Positions 44,791 through 57,900 of a stretch of DNA of 64,000 nt are shown in pieces. The position numbers and the translations under genes are program-made. Positions within the stretch are counted from its first letter, which is position 1. Every line of letters starts with the position of its first letter. The DNA lies in contig JAGVVL010000027.1 of NCBI GenBank assembly GCA_018287875.1, positions 806,001-870,000 on the forward strand, in the 5' to 3' direction. The DNA is from Nigrospora sphaerica. Its lineage: Eukaryota; Ascomycota; Sordariomycetes; Amphisphaeriales; Apiosporaceae. The notes beneath the pieces are model-generated. The model saw nothing but the letters and a program-made list of their open reading frames with translations, searched no databases and had not been told where the DNA came from.

Positions 44791-47338
44791 TTACTGCTTT
44801 CGGGCCTGCTGCAGGACAAACTTCTCTCCACCCGTCACAGCAAACGACTGGCCCTCTACGATCTCTCCGTTAACGGTGAAAACCGAGTCGTCAAGCGCGA
44901 CACGCAGGTCGGCCGGCAGCTGCACCGTGCCCGAGATGCCGACGGGCGCCTCGACCGTCATGCTAAACAAGCCGCTAGCGCAGGCGAACGCCCACTCGAT
45001 GGCGACGGCGCCCACGGGGGTCGGCACGCGGCCGCTGGCCGACTTGAGGCCCAGGGTGAGGGGCGCGACGACGAAGCTCTTCCAGCCCGGCTGCGTGGGC
45101 TGCGCGCCCAGCACGAAGCGGCTCAGCTCGGCCGTGGGTCCCGCGGCCCAGCCGTGGCAAAGGCTTGTAACAAGGCCCAGGCCCGGCTTACCCTCGCCGT
45201 CCAGGGTCTCCCAGTAGGTGCCCGTGTAGTTGGCGTTGGACGGGTCAGCCATGGGCGCCCACAGGCTGTCGAGCAGCTCGCGCGCCACGTCGCTGGCGTT
45301 GGCGGCCATGGCGGCGCGCAGGTGGTACGAGGCTGCGTAGGGGCTGATGTACGGCTGGAAGCCGGTGGCGATGGCGGCCGAGGAGAAGGCGTGCGGTCCG
45401 GCGGGCGTCATAAGGCCCTTGGATAGCGTCGACAGGATGGTCTCGGAGGAGTGACTGGCGTCCATATTCACGCCGGCCAGGATGGCAAGTGCGTTGGCGT
45501 CCTGCGCGAAGGCTGTCGGCAGGTCCTCGGACACGACGTACGCCTGCAGCTCGTCGCTCCACAGCTGGCTGTCGATGGCCTGACGGAGCTTCTCGAGGCG
45601 CGTCTCGTAGACGCTAGCGTCGACGCCGGCGGTGGCGAGGATGGTCAGGCTTTCCTGGAGCGAGTAGGCGTAGAGCGTGTTAAACTTGGTGACCACGCCG
45701 GATTGCTGGGGGTCGTAGTAGTTCCAGTCGCCGCCAAAGGTGGGGTTTGAAATATTAAACAGGCCATTCTCCAGCGTCTGCGAGTCGGCCCAGTCCAGCA
45801 TCCGCTGCATCTTGGGCGCCCAGTTCTTGGCGAGCTCGGCGTCGCCCGTGTGCATGTAGGTCGAAGCCACGGCCGACAGGAAGTTGAACGAGTAGCCGAT
45901 GAGGCCGGTGATGTCGACGTCGAGGCCACCCGTGAGCGGGGCCTGCTGGGTTTTGGCTGTCGGGATGAAGAAGCCGGGCCTGGCCTGGTACGAGCCGAGA
46001 AGATCGAGCGAGCCGAGGAGGGTCTCAATTCTATGGGTGCTGGCGAGCGCTGCGGGGCCGGCGATGTCGAGGTCGCCGGCGTACGCGATGCGGTCGCGGC
46101 GGGAGCCGTCGACGACAACGCTCGCGGGGTTCGTGCCCATGAAGAAGTCGGCGAGGAAGCTCGGGTCGGTCATGGCGTGCGAGTAGATGGCGTCGCCCGT
46201 CGGGCTCGTCAGGGCGAAGTCGCGGAACACGGCGCGGTGGCCGAACGAGGCGCCGAGGCCGGCCGAGCCGTAGAAATGCGACATCTGCGAAAGCTGCATC
46301 ACGTCAAGGCCGTTGATGGAGACGGAAATTTCCGTCATGGCCACGACGGCGCGGACCGTGTACTGCTGGCCGAGCTCGACAGTGAGGTTCGCCGGCAGCG
46401 CCGCCTCCGTCAAGACGGGGTTGACCGTCGTGGACCCCGAGTAAGCCGTCATGCGCTTGCCGGCAACGTCGCAGGAGAAGTAGATGCCGTCGTTCAAGGT
46501 ATCACCGAGGACCAGGAAGCCAAACCCCCCCACGACGGGCTTGACCTTGAACTCGAGGTTGTAGTGGGTGAGCTGTGCGGCCGCCGCACTTCCCAGGACC
46601 TGCGGCGCGAGGCTGTCGACCACAGCGCCTTCCGAGGTGACCTCCCAGAATTCCGGAGTCGAGCCGGCCTCGATCTCGGTCATCTGGACGGTGCGAGCCC
46701 CGGCAGCCCAGATGGCGTTGAGCTGCGCGTCGGAGCTGTTGAAAGAACCGGGCAGCTCGGTGAGGGGCGTGTTGTCAGTCTTTGAGGTCACTCCGACGCC
46801 GCGGAGTTTGAGGACACCGGGCGAAGAGAGGTTGAGCTTCTGGTAGCGGAAGGCTCCCTGGATGAGGCGGTTACGAATTTGGCCGGGCTCCGTGACGTTG
46901 TAGCGGTTAACACGGTAGGTATCCATGGCGGCGGCCAGGGGAAGGGGCCCATCGGACTAGAGTCGCCATCAAAAGTCAGTAACGGTACAGGTTTCTGGTG
47001 GTCTACGGGCGTCAGCCGGGATCGCTTACCATGTATGACTTCAGCGCGGCGCTGCTTTCTCCGTAGGTAATTTCGAAGACGGACGTGTCGCCTTCAGCCG
47101 AAACAACCTCAAAGGCGGGTACACCATCGACGCCGCGGCCATAGTCAAGAATTCGGATGGCAGAGCCGGTCGAGGTGGCGTCCATCACGATAACATCGTC
47201 GGAAATGCTGATGAAATCATCGGATGCACCCTTGGCCTGATTGATGTGGCGGTTGGACAAGGGTGAGGAATCCAGAACCGCCCTCGTCTCCGACAAAGAG
47301 ACGAGTGGCAGAACTACCCAGGGGAGAGTGGCCCGCAT
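44791..47338 (-). CDS. alpha-L-rhamnosidase-type (GH78-like) six-hairpin glycosidase, two exons
   Basis: Exon 1 (47030-47338) starts with a likely signal peptide (MRATLPWVVLPLVSLSETRA). A 73-bp intron (46957-47029) and exon 2 (44791-46956) follow; 824 residues. After an N-terminal beta-domain (GDTSVFEITYGESS, YRVNRYNVTEPGQI) comes SSDAQLNAIWAAGARTVQM. An inserted concanavalin/laminin-G-like region and the (alpha/alpha)6 barrel follow, with TGGLDVDITGLIGYSFNFL, WNYYDPQQSGVVTKFN and YTGTYWETLDGEGKPGLG. A C-terminal beta-sandwich ends the protein. Such secreted enzymes release terminal rhamnose from plant glycosides or pectin side chains. The exact acid residues cannot be assigned by eye. Intact. 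Confidence 0.8.
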
Positions 47339-49086
47339 AGCCGCGGCAGAGACCAAGGGGTTCGGAATGAGAGAGGGAGGGGTTAAGATATGAAAGGAGT
47401 GTAGACAGTGAGTGATAAAAATTGATTAAGAGGGAGCGGAAGCTAAGGTGAAAGAGTGAATATAGTTAATGACAACAATACGGCGGGACAGAGAGCCGCG
47501 AGTACAGTGCCTTATAAGAGTCAATCCAGCAGCAGTATGAGGACTGTGAGAGAAGCCATGGTGATTAGTGCGAAAGCGGAAAAACGGACGTGCAGCATGG
47601 ACACCCGTTTGTCTTTGCCCTATTCAGCCTGGTTGGCCGAATGCCGAGTAACGATGTTCTTGATCTCCGCTCAGGGGGGAGCCGTTCGGGGGGGCCGGGC
47701 GGGGGTCGAAGCGCGAGAAGGCAAAGTGGACAAGTCTTGGACGAATGTTGATGAATCCGAAGAAACCGAGCAGTTCCTTAAAAAAAACGAGACCAAGCCC
47801 GAGCCTAACTTATTCAGACGCATGGCCGACCCACCCACACAAGGCACACAAGGCACACAAGGCCAACCAAACTGGAGCACGCGGCGCCCCGCCTGCCGGC
47901 AGTCCATCTAGGGTGGAATCCGCGGGCGGGCTCGGCCGCAATATCAATGCATGATGCGACGCTGTGAGGTGAGTCTCCCTCCCCCCCACCTCTTCCGCGG
48001 TGTATGCGTAGGGTCGAAGAGGCACGTACGGCGGGCTGAGCGGGAAGCTAGGACGGAAAAGGTCCCGAGATCTCGTAGGGCAGAAGCACGGCAAAGGGCC
48101 CAGTCACGATGAAGAAGAAGGAAACGGGGCTGCCGTAAGGGGTTCGTCCATTGCAGTTTCGGGGAATAGTGCCTCCCTTATTGTTAGAGCGGTATAGTTC
48201 CTCACCACGTTGCCGGCACCGCCCCCGGCGATCGCCACCCCCCGCATTGCCGATACCCGAGCCGAGTTGCTTCGCTTTCCCGTCGGTCTGGGTTGAGCAT
48301 GAAGCAGTACGACAAAGAAGTAACCGCGTGGGACCGGAGCTTGGCTGCTGGGCGAGACGGCAGCATAAGACATGCAGCGCGGCCGAGGCCCCCGAACCAT
48401 GCGGCGCTGCTTTCCCGGATGCCAGACCCGCCAGTTCAACGAGTTATCCCCTTGCTTGCTCAGCCGCGTTAAAGGGGCGAACTTCGGAGAACGCTTGGGT
48501 TTGCCTTGAAGAGATACAGCTTTGTGCCAAATGCTGCTAGCCCCGGGCGAAACGCGAGAAGTCCGATGAGAGATGGCAGAGAAGTGCGAATTGTGCGAGC
48601 TGATGCGGGCCACTCCACTGGTGCACCGCTGCCGCACAGCCCCGCGTGCCCGCACGAGTCGTGTAGTACGACGATAGCGCAGCCCCCCAAACGCTGGCCT
48701 TCGACTCAGTACGTGCCGAGAGCGCCGCGCGTGTTTATTATGATGGACTTTTCCTACTCAGGTGGCTCTCACGTTAAGATTGAACCGACTCCCCACCTGT
48801 TCGACTATTTGTCCGCAATGACCGACTCGAACGGGGCTTCCCGACAAAATTTCCTAGCCGACGGCCAAGGCAAGGACATCTCCGCCAGCATCACTTTTTC
48901 CGCGGCCGGCTCTGCTTTTATCCCTTTAGACATCGTTAAAGCACTGGGCCGACTTGTCTCGCACGTTTCCGCATACTCGCCACCATCGAACCTCTTTTTG
49001 GCCCTCGTCTCCGTCCGTCTTCGCTCATCGGTCGGGTCGAAAAGCACAACTTGCACAGCTTGCCGCTGCCGCTGCGCGCAGCCACC
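47339..49086. other. 1.7-kb divergent intergenic region, rhamnosidase / sterol glucosyltransferase
   Basis: Includes both promoters. A short run of AGGCACACA units lies near 47838-47862. No gene recognised; long open frames here are GC-driven and without family resemblance. Confidence 0.45.
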
Positions 49087-52000
49087 ATGAACCCCCAAGA
49101 CGCGCATGGCCGTGAATGGGCTACCGAGGCGCCCCCGCTCTACGAACTGCACTCCACCGGCGATATTCTTGGCAGCTCGGCGGCCGTTACGGGTACTTCC
49201 ATCGCGGCCGAAGCCGATGGGGTTTCGAAGCTAAGCAGGATAACGCAGATGAGGGCTTGATCGAAATCGCCTTCAAGTCGACTGCGCCGGCCGAGGTCAG
49301 GCCGTTGATTGATCGTCAATCGCAGCACCAACAATCTCATCCCGATGCGCCGTCGGCGGCCTTGGCCCCGTCACCACCCGTAAATGTCCCTCGCTTGAAT
49401 ATTGTTATCCAGGTTGTGGGCAGCCGAGGTACGATTTTCGCCAGTTGCACTCGTCGAAGCACCCATAGACGCCGTGACGCTGACACTTCGTATCCCAGGC
49501 GACGTGCAGCCCTTCATCGCTCTCGGCGCGGCGCTCAAGCGATTCGGCCATCGCGTGCGTCTCGCCAGCCATGACACCTTTGCCCAGTTCGTGAGGGACG
49601 CCGGGATCGAATTTTACCCCATCGGCGGCGACCCTACCGACCTCATGGCGGTGCGTAGCAGGCGTGCACATTGGCTGTGGCTTTTTTTTCCAGCTTGCTG
49701 ACGCCCTCCTGCTGTCTAGTACATGGTCAAGAACCCTGGTTTGATCCCTTCGCTCGAATCTCTTCGAGGCGGCGACATCGGACGCAAGCGGCGCATGATC
49801 AAGGAGATGCTTCATGGCTGCTGGCTCTCCTGTGTCGACGCCGACCCCGTATCCGGGGCCCCGTTCGTCGCCGACGCCATCATAGCCAACCCCCCCAGCT
49901 TTGCCCACGTGCATTGTGCTCAGGCGCTGAGCATCCCTGTGCACATCATGTTCACGATGCCGTGGTGCGCCACGAGGGCGTTTCCCCATCCGCTAGCCAA
50001 CATCAAACAGAACGAGCTCGAACCGGCCGACGCCAACTGGCTGACCTACGGCGTCGTAGAACTCATGACATGGCAAGGGCAGGTGTATCCCCGTCCTCGC
50101 ATCTCCTGTGCCCTGCTAACCACACGTATGCCACCAGGCTGGGCGATGTCATCAACGCGTGGAGGAAGCAGGAACTCGAACTAGAGCACCTGACGCCCTC
50201 TATGGGTCCTGGAATCACGAGTTACCTTCGCCTACCGCACACCTACTGTTGGTCGCCCAGTCTGGTCAGCAAGCCGAAAGATTGGGGTCCCGAAATTGGT
50301 AAACCCGCCCCTAACGTTGGCTTCGTTTCGGCCGCCGGCAAGTCCTAGTCGCGCTAACGACGTGGAATAGATGTTTGCGGATTCTTTATGCGTGAAGCGC
50401 CCGCGTACGAGCCTCAGCCAGATCTGGCAGCATTTCTTGCCGCCGGCCCCCCTCCCGTCTACGTCGGATTCGGAAGTATCGTGCAAGACGATCCCGTTCG
50501 ACTCACTAGCGCCATTATCGAAGCGACAAGAAGGTGCGGCGTGCGCGTCGTCATATCGCGAGGATGGAGCAAACTCGGCGGGGACTCCCCTAGCAACGAC
50601 CATGTCTTCTATTTGGGAGACTGTCCACATGGTACGCCGCCTGGCTCACGGCGCGCGTGGCACGTTTGCTGACGTAATTTAGAGTGGCTTTTCCCAAGAG
50701 TCGCGGCTGTGGTGCATCATGGCGGCGCAGGTACGACGGCTTGCGGTCTAGCAAATGGCCGACCGACGATTATCGTACCCTTCTTTGGCGAGTAAGGCGG
50801 CCGCTTCAGCTTTTTTCTTTTTCTTGTAAAATACGACAACCTGTACTAACTGGCGTCGCAGCCAACCTTTCTGGGCCAACGTGGTTGCAGCCGCCGGCGC
50901 TGGGCCCAAGCCCATCCCGCAAAAGGAATTCACCGTGGAACGGCTAACGGAAGCCTTGCAGTTGGCCCTGTCTCCCGAGGCGGGCCGGGCCGCTATGACG
51001 CTAGCACATCAGATGAAGCAAGAGGACGGCGTCAGTGCCGCCGTCGAGTCTTTTCACCGCTGGCTTCCGCTCGAAAAGATGCAGTGCCAGATTGACCGCA
51101 GCCAGACGGCTCGGTGGGTGCTGAAAACGGACGGAAAACATCAGATACGACTGTCTGATGCGGCTGTTTCCGTTCTCGTGGCGAACAAAAAAATCAAACT
51201 GGACGGGCTGCGGCTGTGGGTACTATCAAACGAGTAAACCCGGAATACTAGTGTGCATTACTGACGATACGGCAGACTCAAATCTAAGGAATACAACACC
51301 GATGTAAATCGATGGGACCCTCTGACCGGAGGCGCGGCGTCGACTCTGGGAATCGTAACCGACTTCACCACGGCACTAGGCGGCACGTTCGTCGATCCTT
51401 TCCGAGCTTACAAGAGCAGGAGAGAGGATGGCGGCGTCGCAGCCAGCGGCGCCGCGATGAAAAGCGTAGCTGGCGGCGTCGGGTCCATGGCCGGAGTCGT
51501 TACCAAAGGAGCCTTGGTTGATTTGCCTTGCGCTCTGGCTGAGGGCTTCAGAAATGCCCCGCGACTATATGGCGAGAAGCCCAAAGACCACGGACGTGTG
51601 ACGGGATGGCAAAGTGGCGGTGTGGTTGCTGCCAAGGTAAGTGTGGCTTTTCCTCGGCCGGACCAGCGAAAAGGGGTGTTCTGCATTCTGACCATGGACG
51701 CAGACCTTCGGCTCCGGCTTCTATCACGGCATCACAGGGTTCGTAACCCAGCCGTACAAAGGGGCAAAGGAGGAGGGAACGGTGGGATTCTTAAAGGGCG
51801 CCGGCAAGGGCACGGCGGGACTGTTCGTGAAGCCGGGGGCAGGTAAGTGCAACCTACGCGAAAGAGTGGCTGGGTAAGAACGGTACTGACAGGTGCAAAC
51901 AGCCATGTTTGGACTGATGGCCTATCCGGCGCAAGGAGTCTATAAGTCGATCAAGGCTGCCAAAGGGCGCCAAGCCGCCGTCACTAAATCTAAGCAGCTG

Positions 52001-52093
52001 ATGCTCGCGTCGCAGGCGGCTTTGGGTGGCCCGCAATTGGACAGCACGAGGGTCTGCGCTGAATTCGAGGCTCAGTCTCGAGCGGTGAAATGA
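49087..52093 (+). CDS. sterol 3-beta-glucosyltransferase-like GT1 enzyme, eleven exons
   Basis: Transfers glucose from UDP-glucose to sterols or other lipids. Exons: 49087-49192, 49249-49428, 49499-49650, 49720-50078, 50138-50298, 50371-50631, 50683-50791, 50862-51215, 51276-51636, 51704-51842 and 51903-52093; 2373 bases, 790 residues, no stop. Key segments are [17 protein letters not shown] (acceptor domain start), [30 protein letters not shown] and [20 protein letters not shown]. The last, with FFGDQPFWA, binds UDP-sugar. The C-terminal half ([50 protein letters not shown]) is the standard fungal tail. Intron 50079-50137 needs a GC donor (GCAGGT) to keep frame and the conserved WQGLGD. ATG 49087 has a good ACC context. 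Confidence 0.88.
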
Positions 52094-52184
52094 CGGGCCA
52101 GTAATGAATAGCTCTCGGCCATAGCGAACGGGGCGTTGGAGAATGCTAGATCGATAGTGTGCCCCGCCGCGCGTGTCGGGACTC

Positions 52185-52690
52185 CTATCTCTCCCACGTA
52201 GCTGAGTCCATTCGCGACGAACTAGTCGTCGATCTCGAGTCCCGCGTTCCGGGTTTGCCCGATGCCCGGATCCCCTGCGTCGTAATATCCGTTAAAAGTC
52301 CCCCGCGACGACACGGTGGGGTGGCGGTTTCAGAGCTGGGAGGAGTCGTGTCGCCCGGCTTAGCGGCTCGTCCGGGGGGTCTGTATACGTTAATGAAGGG
52401 GAAGTGGTCGATCTCGGGCCATGGAGGATCTCTGGTCTGCCATGGCCTCTCCAATCTTGTCTTTAGCCTGCTGTCTTTCCGGACGTAGGTTATGGCGCGG
52501 GGCTGGGCGGAAGTGCTGTCCCGGTGGTCGACCGGGACGTAAGCGCTGTAGCTTGCCTGGGTGCGGGTTAAATCGGTTCCGGCCATCGTTCGTGACGGAT
52601 GGTTCCTGCGCGAGCACCACGTCTACGTGGTCCTCCCAGCATTGTTTTAGTAAGGCCGTGTGTGCCGGTGGCGATTTGCCTACGTTATTA
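52185..52690 (-). mobile_element. Tad1-type LINE endonuclease fragment
   Basis: On the minus strand, two shifted frames give NVGKSPPAHTALL, DVVLAQEPSV and then YSAYVPVD, PRAITYVRKD and FINVYRPP. These are the order and motifs of the apurinic-type endonuclease domain at the start of Tad1-like ORF2. The catalytic QEP segment is seen. No reverse transcriptase follows. It lies against the 5' edge of the broken rhamnosidase and appears to have truncated it. Confidence 0.65.
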
Positions 52691-52694
52691 GCCT

Positions 52695-54464
52695 CGATAG
52701 GGCGGCGTGGGAACGTCTCCTTTTGCACGGAGGGGGCGAGGCCCTGGTGCTCCCCGCCGGCTCCGAGCACCAGTTGGATCTCGAGATAGCGGTGCACACG
52801 ACGGCCTTCATCCGTTACCGCTTTTCCAGGGCGGGCGCCGAGGGAAGCGTCTTGCGCGTAGTCTACTCGGAAGCCTACGAGGACACCACGACGCTCGTTC
52901 CGTACCTCCGTCGCAAGGGGGACCGAAGAGACACGGCCAAGTCCCTTCTAGAGCCCTCGGATACGTACTGGCTGGAAGGCCCACGCAACGAACCGCGCCA
53001 CTGTGACGACGAGGAAGAGGACGAGGTCTACACGCCCTTCCATTTCCGGACCTTTCGCTTCCTCCGCGTCAGCCTAAAGGTCGGTGCTTCCGATCTGGTG
53101 CTCCGAGGGTTCCAAGTCGAACCCGTCAGCTATCCGCTCGATGTCCAAGCGAGGATTGAGTGCCCGGACGAAGACGTCAAGCTCTGGGACACGAGCATTC
53201 GCACGTTGCGGAACTGCATGCACGACTGCTACGAGGACTGTCCCTTCTACGAGCAGCTGCAGTATGCCATGGACACCCGAAGCTCCATCTTATTCACGTA
53301 CCGCCTCTCCAGCGACGACCGTCTGGCCCGCCAGGCTATCATCCAGCTGCACAACTCGTTCCAGCCGCGCCTTGGCCTCACGGCTAGCCGGGCGCCCTTG
53401 CACACGCCTCAGGTCATTCCTAACTCCTCGCTCTTCTGGGTTTGCATGGTGGCCGACCATTACGAGCACAACGGCGACGCCGCGTTCCTCGCGCCCTTCT
53501 CGCACGTCGTCGACGCCGTCCTGGGCTACTTTTGGTCACGGCTCGGCCCGCTCGGCCTGGTCGTCAACGACTCCGGGCCGGGCCTCTGGAACTTTACCGA
53601 CTGGGCGGACGCGTGGCGTCCGTACGGAATCCCCCCGCCGTGGAGCGCACGGGGATATCGACGTACACCAACTGCCTCTACGCGTACGCGCTCCGGCACG
53701 CCGCGACGGTGGCGGCTGCCACTGGTCGCGAGGCGTTGGCCTAGGAGTATCTGCACCGAGCGAAGCGCGTCGTGAGCGCCGTGAGGGACCACTGCTTCGA
53801 CGGCCGGTTCTTCGCCGACAGCGTAGCCGCTCATGCCGACGAGGACACCGACTACAGTCAGATGGCGCAGGCGTGGGCTATACTGGGCGGCGCCGTGTGC
53901 GATACGGACGCCCAAGCCCTCATGCGGAGAACCCTCGACCCGTCCCGCGGCCGACCCTTGGTCGGCAGCTCCATCTCCATGTCCTTCTACACGCTGAGAG
54001 CCCTCAGCGCAGCGGGGGGGTCCGTGTACAGCGACTTGTTCGGCCGGTTCTGGGACCCCTGGCGCGCACAGCTAGCGCTCAACGTGACGACGTGGGAGGA
54101 AGACGACGTTTCGCAGCGCTCCGACTGCCACGCTTGGGGGAGCGCGCCAATTTACGAGTTCACGGCCGAGGTGGCCGGGATCCGGCCGGGCGGGCCTGGC
54201 TGGTCGTCCGTCGTATTTGCGCCGCGTGTCTGGCTCTACCGCACGTTTCGTGCAAGCTGCCCGATGCGCATGGCCGGTGGGGAGCTCACGGGCATGGCTC
54301 AGGCATCCTGGTTCGAGGCTGAGAGCGGCGAAACGGAAATCTCCCTGCGATTCGACATGAAACTAGAAAAGGCCATCCCCGTTCACGTTCAGGTGCCGAC
54401 ACAGGACGATAGCATCATGGACACAACGCGCGAAATCGTGCTGCGCGTGAAGAGGCGCGAGTAG
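52695..54464 (+). pseudogene. second GH78-like alpha-L-rhamnosidase, truncated and broken
   Basis: Homology begins abruptly at about 52695 beside the LINE fragment, so the N-terminal domain is missing. The frame runs through SVLRVVYSEAYED, YTPFHFRTFRFLRV and the conserved barrel entrance CYEDCPFYEQLQYAMDTR (catalytic region) to FTDWADAWRPYGIPP. At the C run near 53629 it shifts by one base to VERTGISTYTNCLYAYAL. TAG at 53742-53744 follows, then the same frame continues through DYSQMAQAWAILGG, SDCHAWGSAPIYEF and the beta-sandwich to 54464. One frameshift, one stop and 5' loss make it a pseudogene. It is only distantly like the intact enzyme at 44791-47338. Confidence 0.75.
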
Positions 54465-54677
54465 AACGCAATGAACGGTAAATAGACGGAGGCGTTGCCG
54501 GGATGATTTGCAAAATCACGTTCTGAAGTATGAGGGTCGCTAATTAGCCCATCATCTTTGCTTTTTGATGGCCAGGCCCATGACGGCCTCTACCTGTGTC
54601 CTCTTTGCACTAGAAAAGCGCAGACGACGAGCGGAATAGGTACGGTCATCGCTACGTTATTGAAACGAATTGGCGCC

Positions 54678-54939
54678 TGTCAGAGACACAACTGGAAAGG
54701 ACTCGGATCCAGGACAAAGGATAAATGGAAGATCTCAGAGCAAGGCCCTCAACAGGAAAACTGGCGAGGCAACGGACAGGTAGCGGCAGGCTACAAATAA
54801 GGGGCAACAGGCCCAGCAGATGGATAGAAGGACAGAGATTAATGCCATTCAACCTCTACCCCTACCTACTCCCTCGCCATAAGCTTCGACAGTACCTACG
54901 TGCCCCTTCTTGCCTATACTCCAAGGGCCCCCTCTGACA
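54678..54939 (+). repeat. 5' LTR of the chromovirus
   Basis: 262 bp, starts TGTCAGAGAC and ends CCTCTGACA. The gag ATG lies only 17 bp after it, at 54957, so the leader and any primer-binding site are very short, as in self-priming Tf1-like elements. Confidence 0.95.
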
Positions 54940-54956
54940 CGTTAATCTCTCAATCT

Positions 54957-57900
54957 ATGACGGAGACATCTCAAGAACCGCACCAGGACTGTCGAAACAT
55001 ACCGCGAGAGATGCCACCTAGCAGCAACTCAGAAGCTCCCCCTACAACGGAAGACGGAACCTCCCCGGGAATCTGTATGGACATCATAGAGGACCTTTCT
55101 GAGGCGGAGCTAGATCGTAGGATCTTAGCCATAAAGAAGACGAGAACGCTCAAAAGAAAACGCGAGGAACTGAAGGCCTTACAAAGGGGAGAAAGCCCCC
55201 CAGGAGACACCCAGACCTCAACTAGTTCGCGGGAACCTAGCCCGAAACGCATGAAAACCTCGGATTGGGGTAAACTCACCTACAAGGGAGGAACCAAGGG
55301 GGACCTACACCGGTTCCTATTTCAAGTCAAGGCTCGATTCGACAATGTCAGCGACCTATCCACAGACCTACAGAAGGTAGCATGGGTTACCAGCTGCCTA
55401 GAAGGACCTGTGGAACGAAGATGGATCTCCCAGGTCCGAACCACCTACCAGGACAACATCAAAACAGTGACCTGGGAAAACATGGAAAACTGGCTCAAAA
55501 GAAGAGCAGGAGAAGGAGAAGACCGAAGCTACGACGCGACCTCGAAGTTACGTCGTATGTACCAACGACCATGGGAGAAATTCGACGACTTCCTTAACCG
55601 ATGGGAAGAAACAGAAATGGAAGTAGTGGACATCCTCCCAGAGAGCCTACAGGTAGCTCACCTGTTAGCAGCCATGACGGGAAGACTTCGAGACACTATT
55701 GCTCTCAAAGGGATCCCAAAAACCAGGGAAGAATTGATCCTCGAAGCTCAGAGGGTGGAAGTGCTGCTAGGACCCCGCGACCGGTCCGTGGACAGAGACA
55801 GCACTCAAACCTCTCAACGAAACCACTATCAGACATTAGACCCACGGCAACCCAGCAGCGAAGCAGCCGCCAACCGGAAAGACGAGTGTCTCAAATGCGG
55901 CAAACCACACCACCCCACTTCGCGATGCCCAGACATCCAGTGTTACCAATGTAAAGAGATGGGGCACATCTCACCCTTCTGCCCAAAGCGCCGGACCCAA
56001 GACACCGACAAACCGCGAGCCAGCCGTGCACAATAGGGAGACCCAAAGCCGAAGTGCCGACTTGAGACCAATATTGAGGTCCAAGTTGATGGCCAATGGG
56101 TGACATTCAAAGCACTAATAGATTCAGGGGCCGACATCAACCTAATTAACAGAAGGAAGATAGCCCATACAAAGACACGAGTCACCGGCAACCCAACGGC
56201 TATCGAAGGAGAGTTCGGAGGAAAGACAATCACCGTGGGCACCACCGAACTAGATACCACTATCACCGACCCTCAAGGAACCATAAGGAAACAACAACAT
56301 ACCTTCGAGGTAGCGGACACAGACACCTGGGACATCATCCTAGGACTACCATGGCTTGAGAAAGCCAACCCGAAAATACTAAACTGGAAAACTAAGACAT
56401 GGAGGCATGAGATCTGCAAGGATACCTTCGAACTATGCACGACTAGGAAGCAGGTTAGAAGGGCACAACGAACCTCGAGACATGTCCTTACTCTCAGAAA
56501 ACAAACAACAAAACCCGAAATCCCAAAGGAATATGAGGACTACATCGATGTGTTCGACATAGAAAAAGCCCCAACCCTCCCTGACCACCATGGGCTAGAA
56601 CACACCATCGACCTAGAAGCAGGCAAGCAACCACCATGGGGACCACTCTATAATCTCGCAGAATCAGAACAACAAACGCTGAGAGAATACCTAGACGACG
56701 CCCTAGCTAAAGGATGGATTCGAAGCTCCAGGAGCCCAGCAGGAGCAGGAGTCCTATTCGTCCCAAAAAAGAATGGCAAGCTCAGACTCTGTGTGGACTA
56801 TAGGGGTCTCAACAGGATAACTATCAAAAACCGAGCCTCCCTCCCCCTCCTCAGCGAAACCCTAGACCGCTTAGGAAAGGCGAGGATCTGGACCAAATTC
56901 GACCTGAAAGACGCGTACCACCGAATACGTATCAGACAGGGCGACGAATGGAAGACAGCTTTCAGAACCAAATACGGACACTTCGAATATCTCGTCATGC
57001 CATTCGGTCTCACCAATGCACCAGCTACCTTCCAGACATACATTAACACAGCACTGACAGGACTGATTGACGTTATCTGTGTCGTCTACCTTGACGATAT
57101 CCTCATCTTCAGCAACAATATGGAAGAACACAAACTACATGTCAGAAGCATCCTCGACAGATTAAGAGAATGGAAGTTGTATGCCAACGTGGATAAGTGT
57201 TATTTCCACCAGACCGAAGTAGGGTACCTGGGGTTTCGCGTCTCACAAGCCGGCATCTCCATGGAAGAAGAAAAGATCCTAGCTATCAAGGAATGGCCTA
57301 CACCAAAGACGATACAGGAGATCCAAACCTTCCTAGGATTCACGGGGTTCTACCGGCGGTTTATCAGGGGGTACGCCAGGATCACGAAACCCCTAACCGA
57401 TCGACTACGACAAACCGGCCCAAAGCAATTCACCCCATCCATCGAAGAGGAAGCAGCAACACAGCAGCTAAAACAACAATTCATTGGCGCCCCTGTGCTC
57501 CGCCATTTCAATCCAGAACTACCCACCAGGATCGAGACAGACGCTTCCAACTGGGCCATCGGTGCAGTTATCTCCCAGAAAGAAGACGGCAGGTGGAAAC
57601 CTGTAGCCTTCAGATCCAGAAAACTCCAAGGACCAGAGCTAAACTACAGCACCCCGGACGGGGAACTACTAGGTATCGTCGATGCTTTTCAAGCCTGGAG
57701 ACATTATTTAGCCTATAGCAAAGATACAGTAACCATCATCACAGATCACCTAAACCACCGCTACCTCTCCACCAAGTCGACGCTTACCAGCAGACAAGTG
57801 AACTGGCTACAACAACTAGAACCTTTCAACTACGAAATCATTTTCCGCCCTGGGAAAGAAAACCCTGCAGACGGACTTTCAAGGAGGCCAGACTACGAAG

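Noticed and set aside
45850..46785. 311-codon plus-strand frame inside the rhamnosidase
   Set aside because: Antisense shadow produced by GC-rich codons of the real minus-strand gene.
53084..54322. 412-codon alternative frame in the second rhamnosidase
   Set aside because: Arg/Ser/Pro-rich shadow frame; homology lies in the other two frames.
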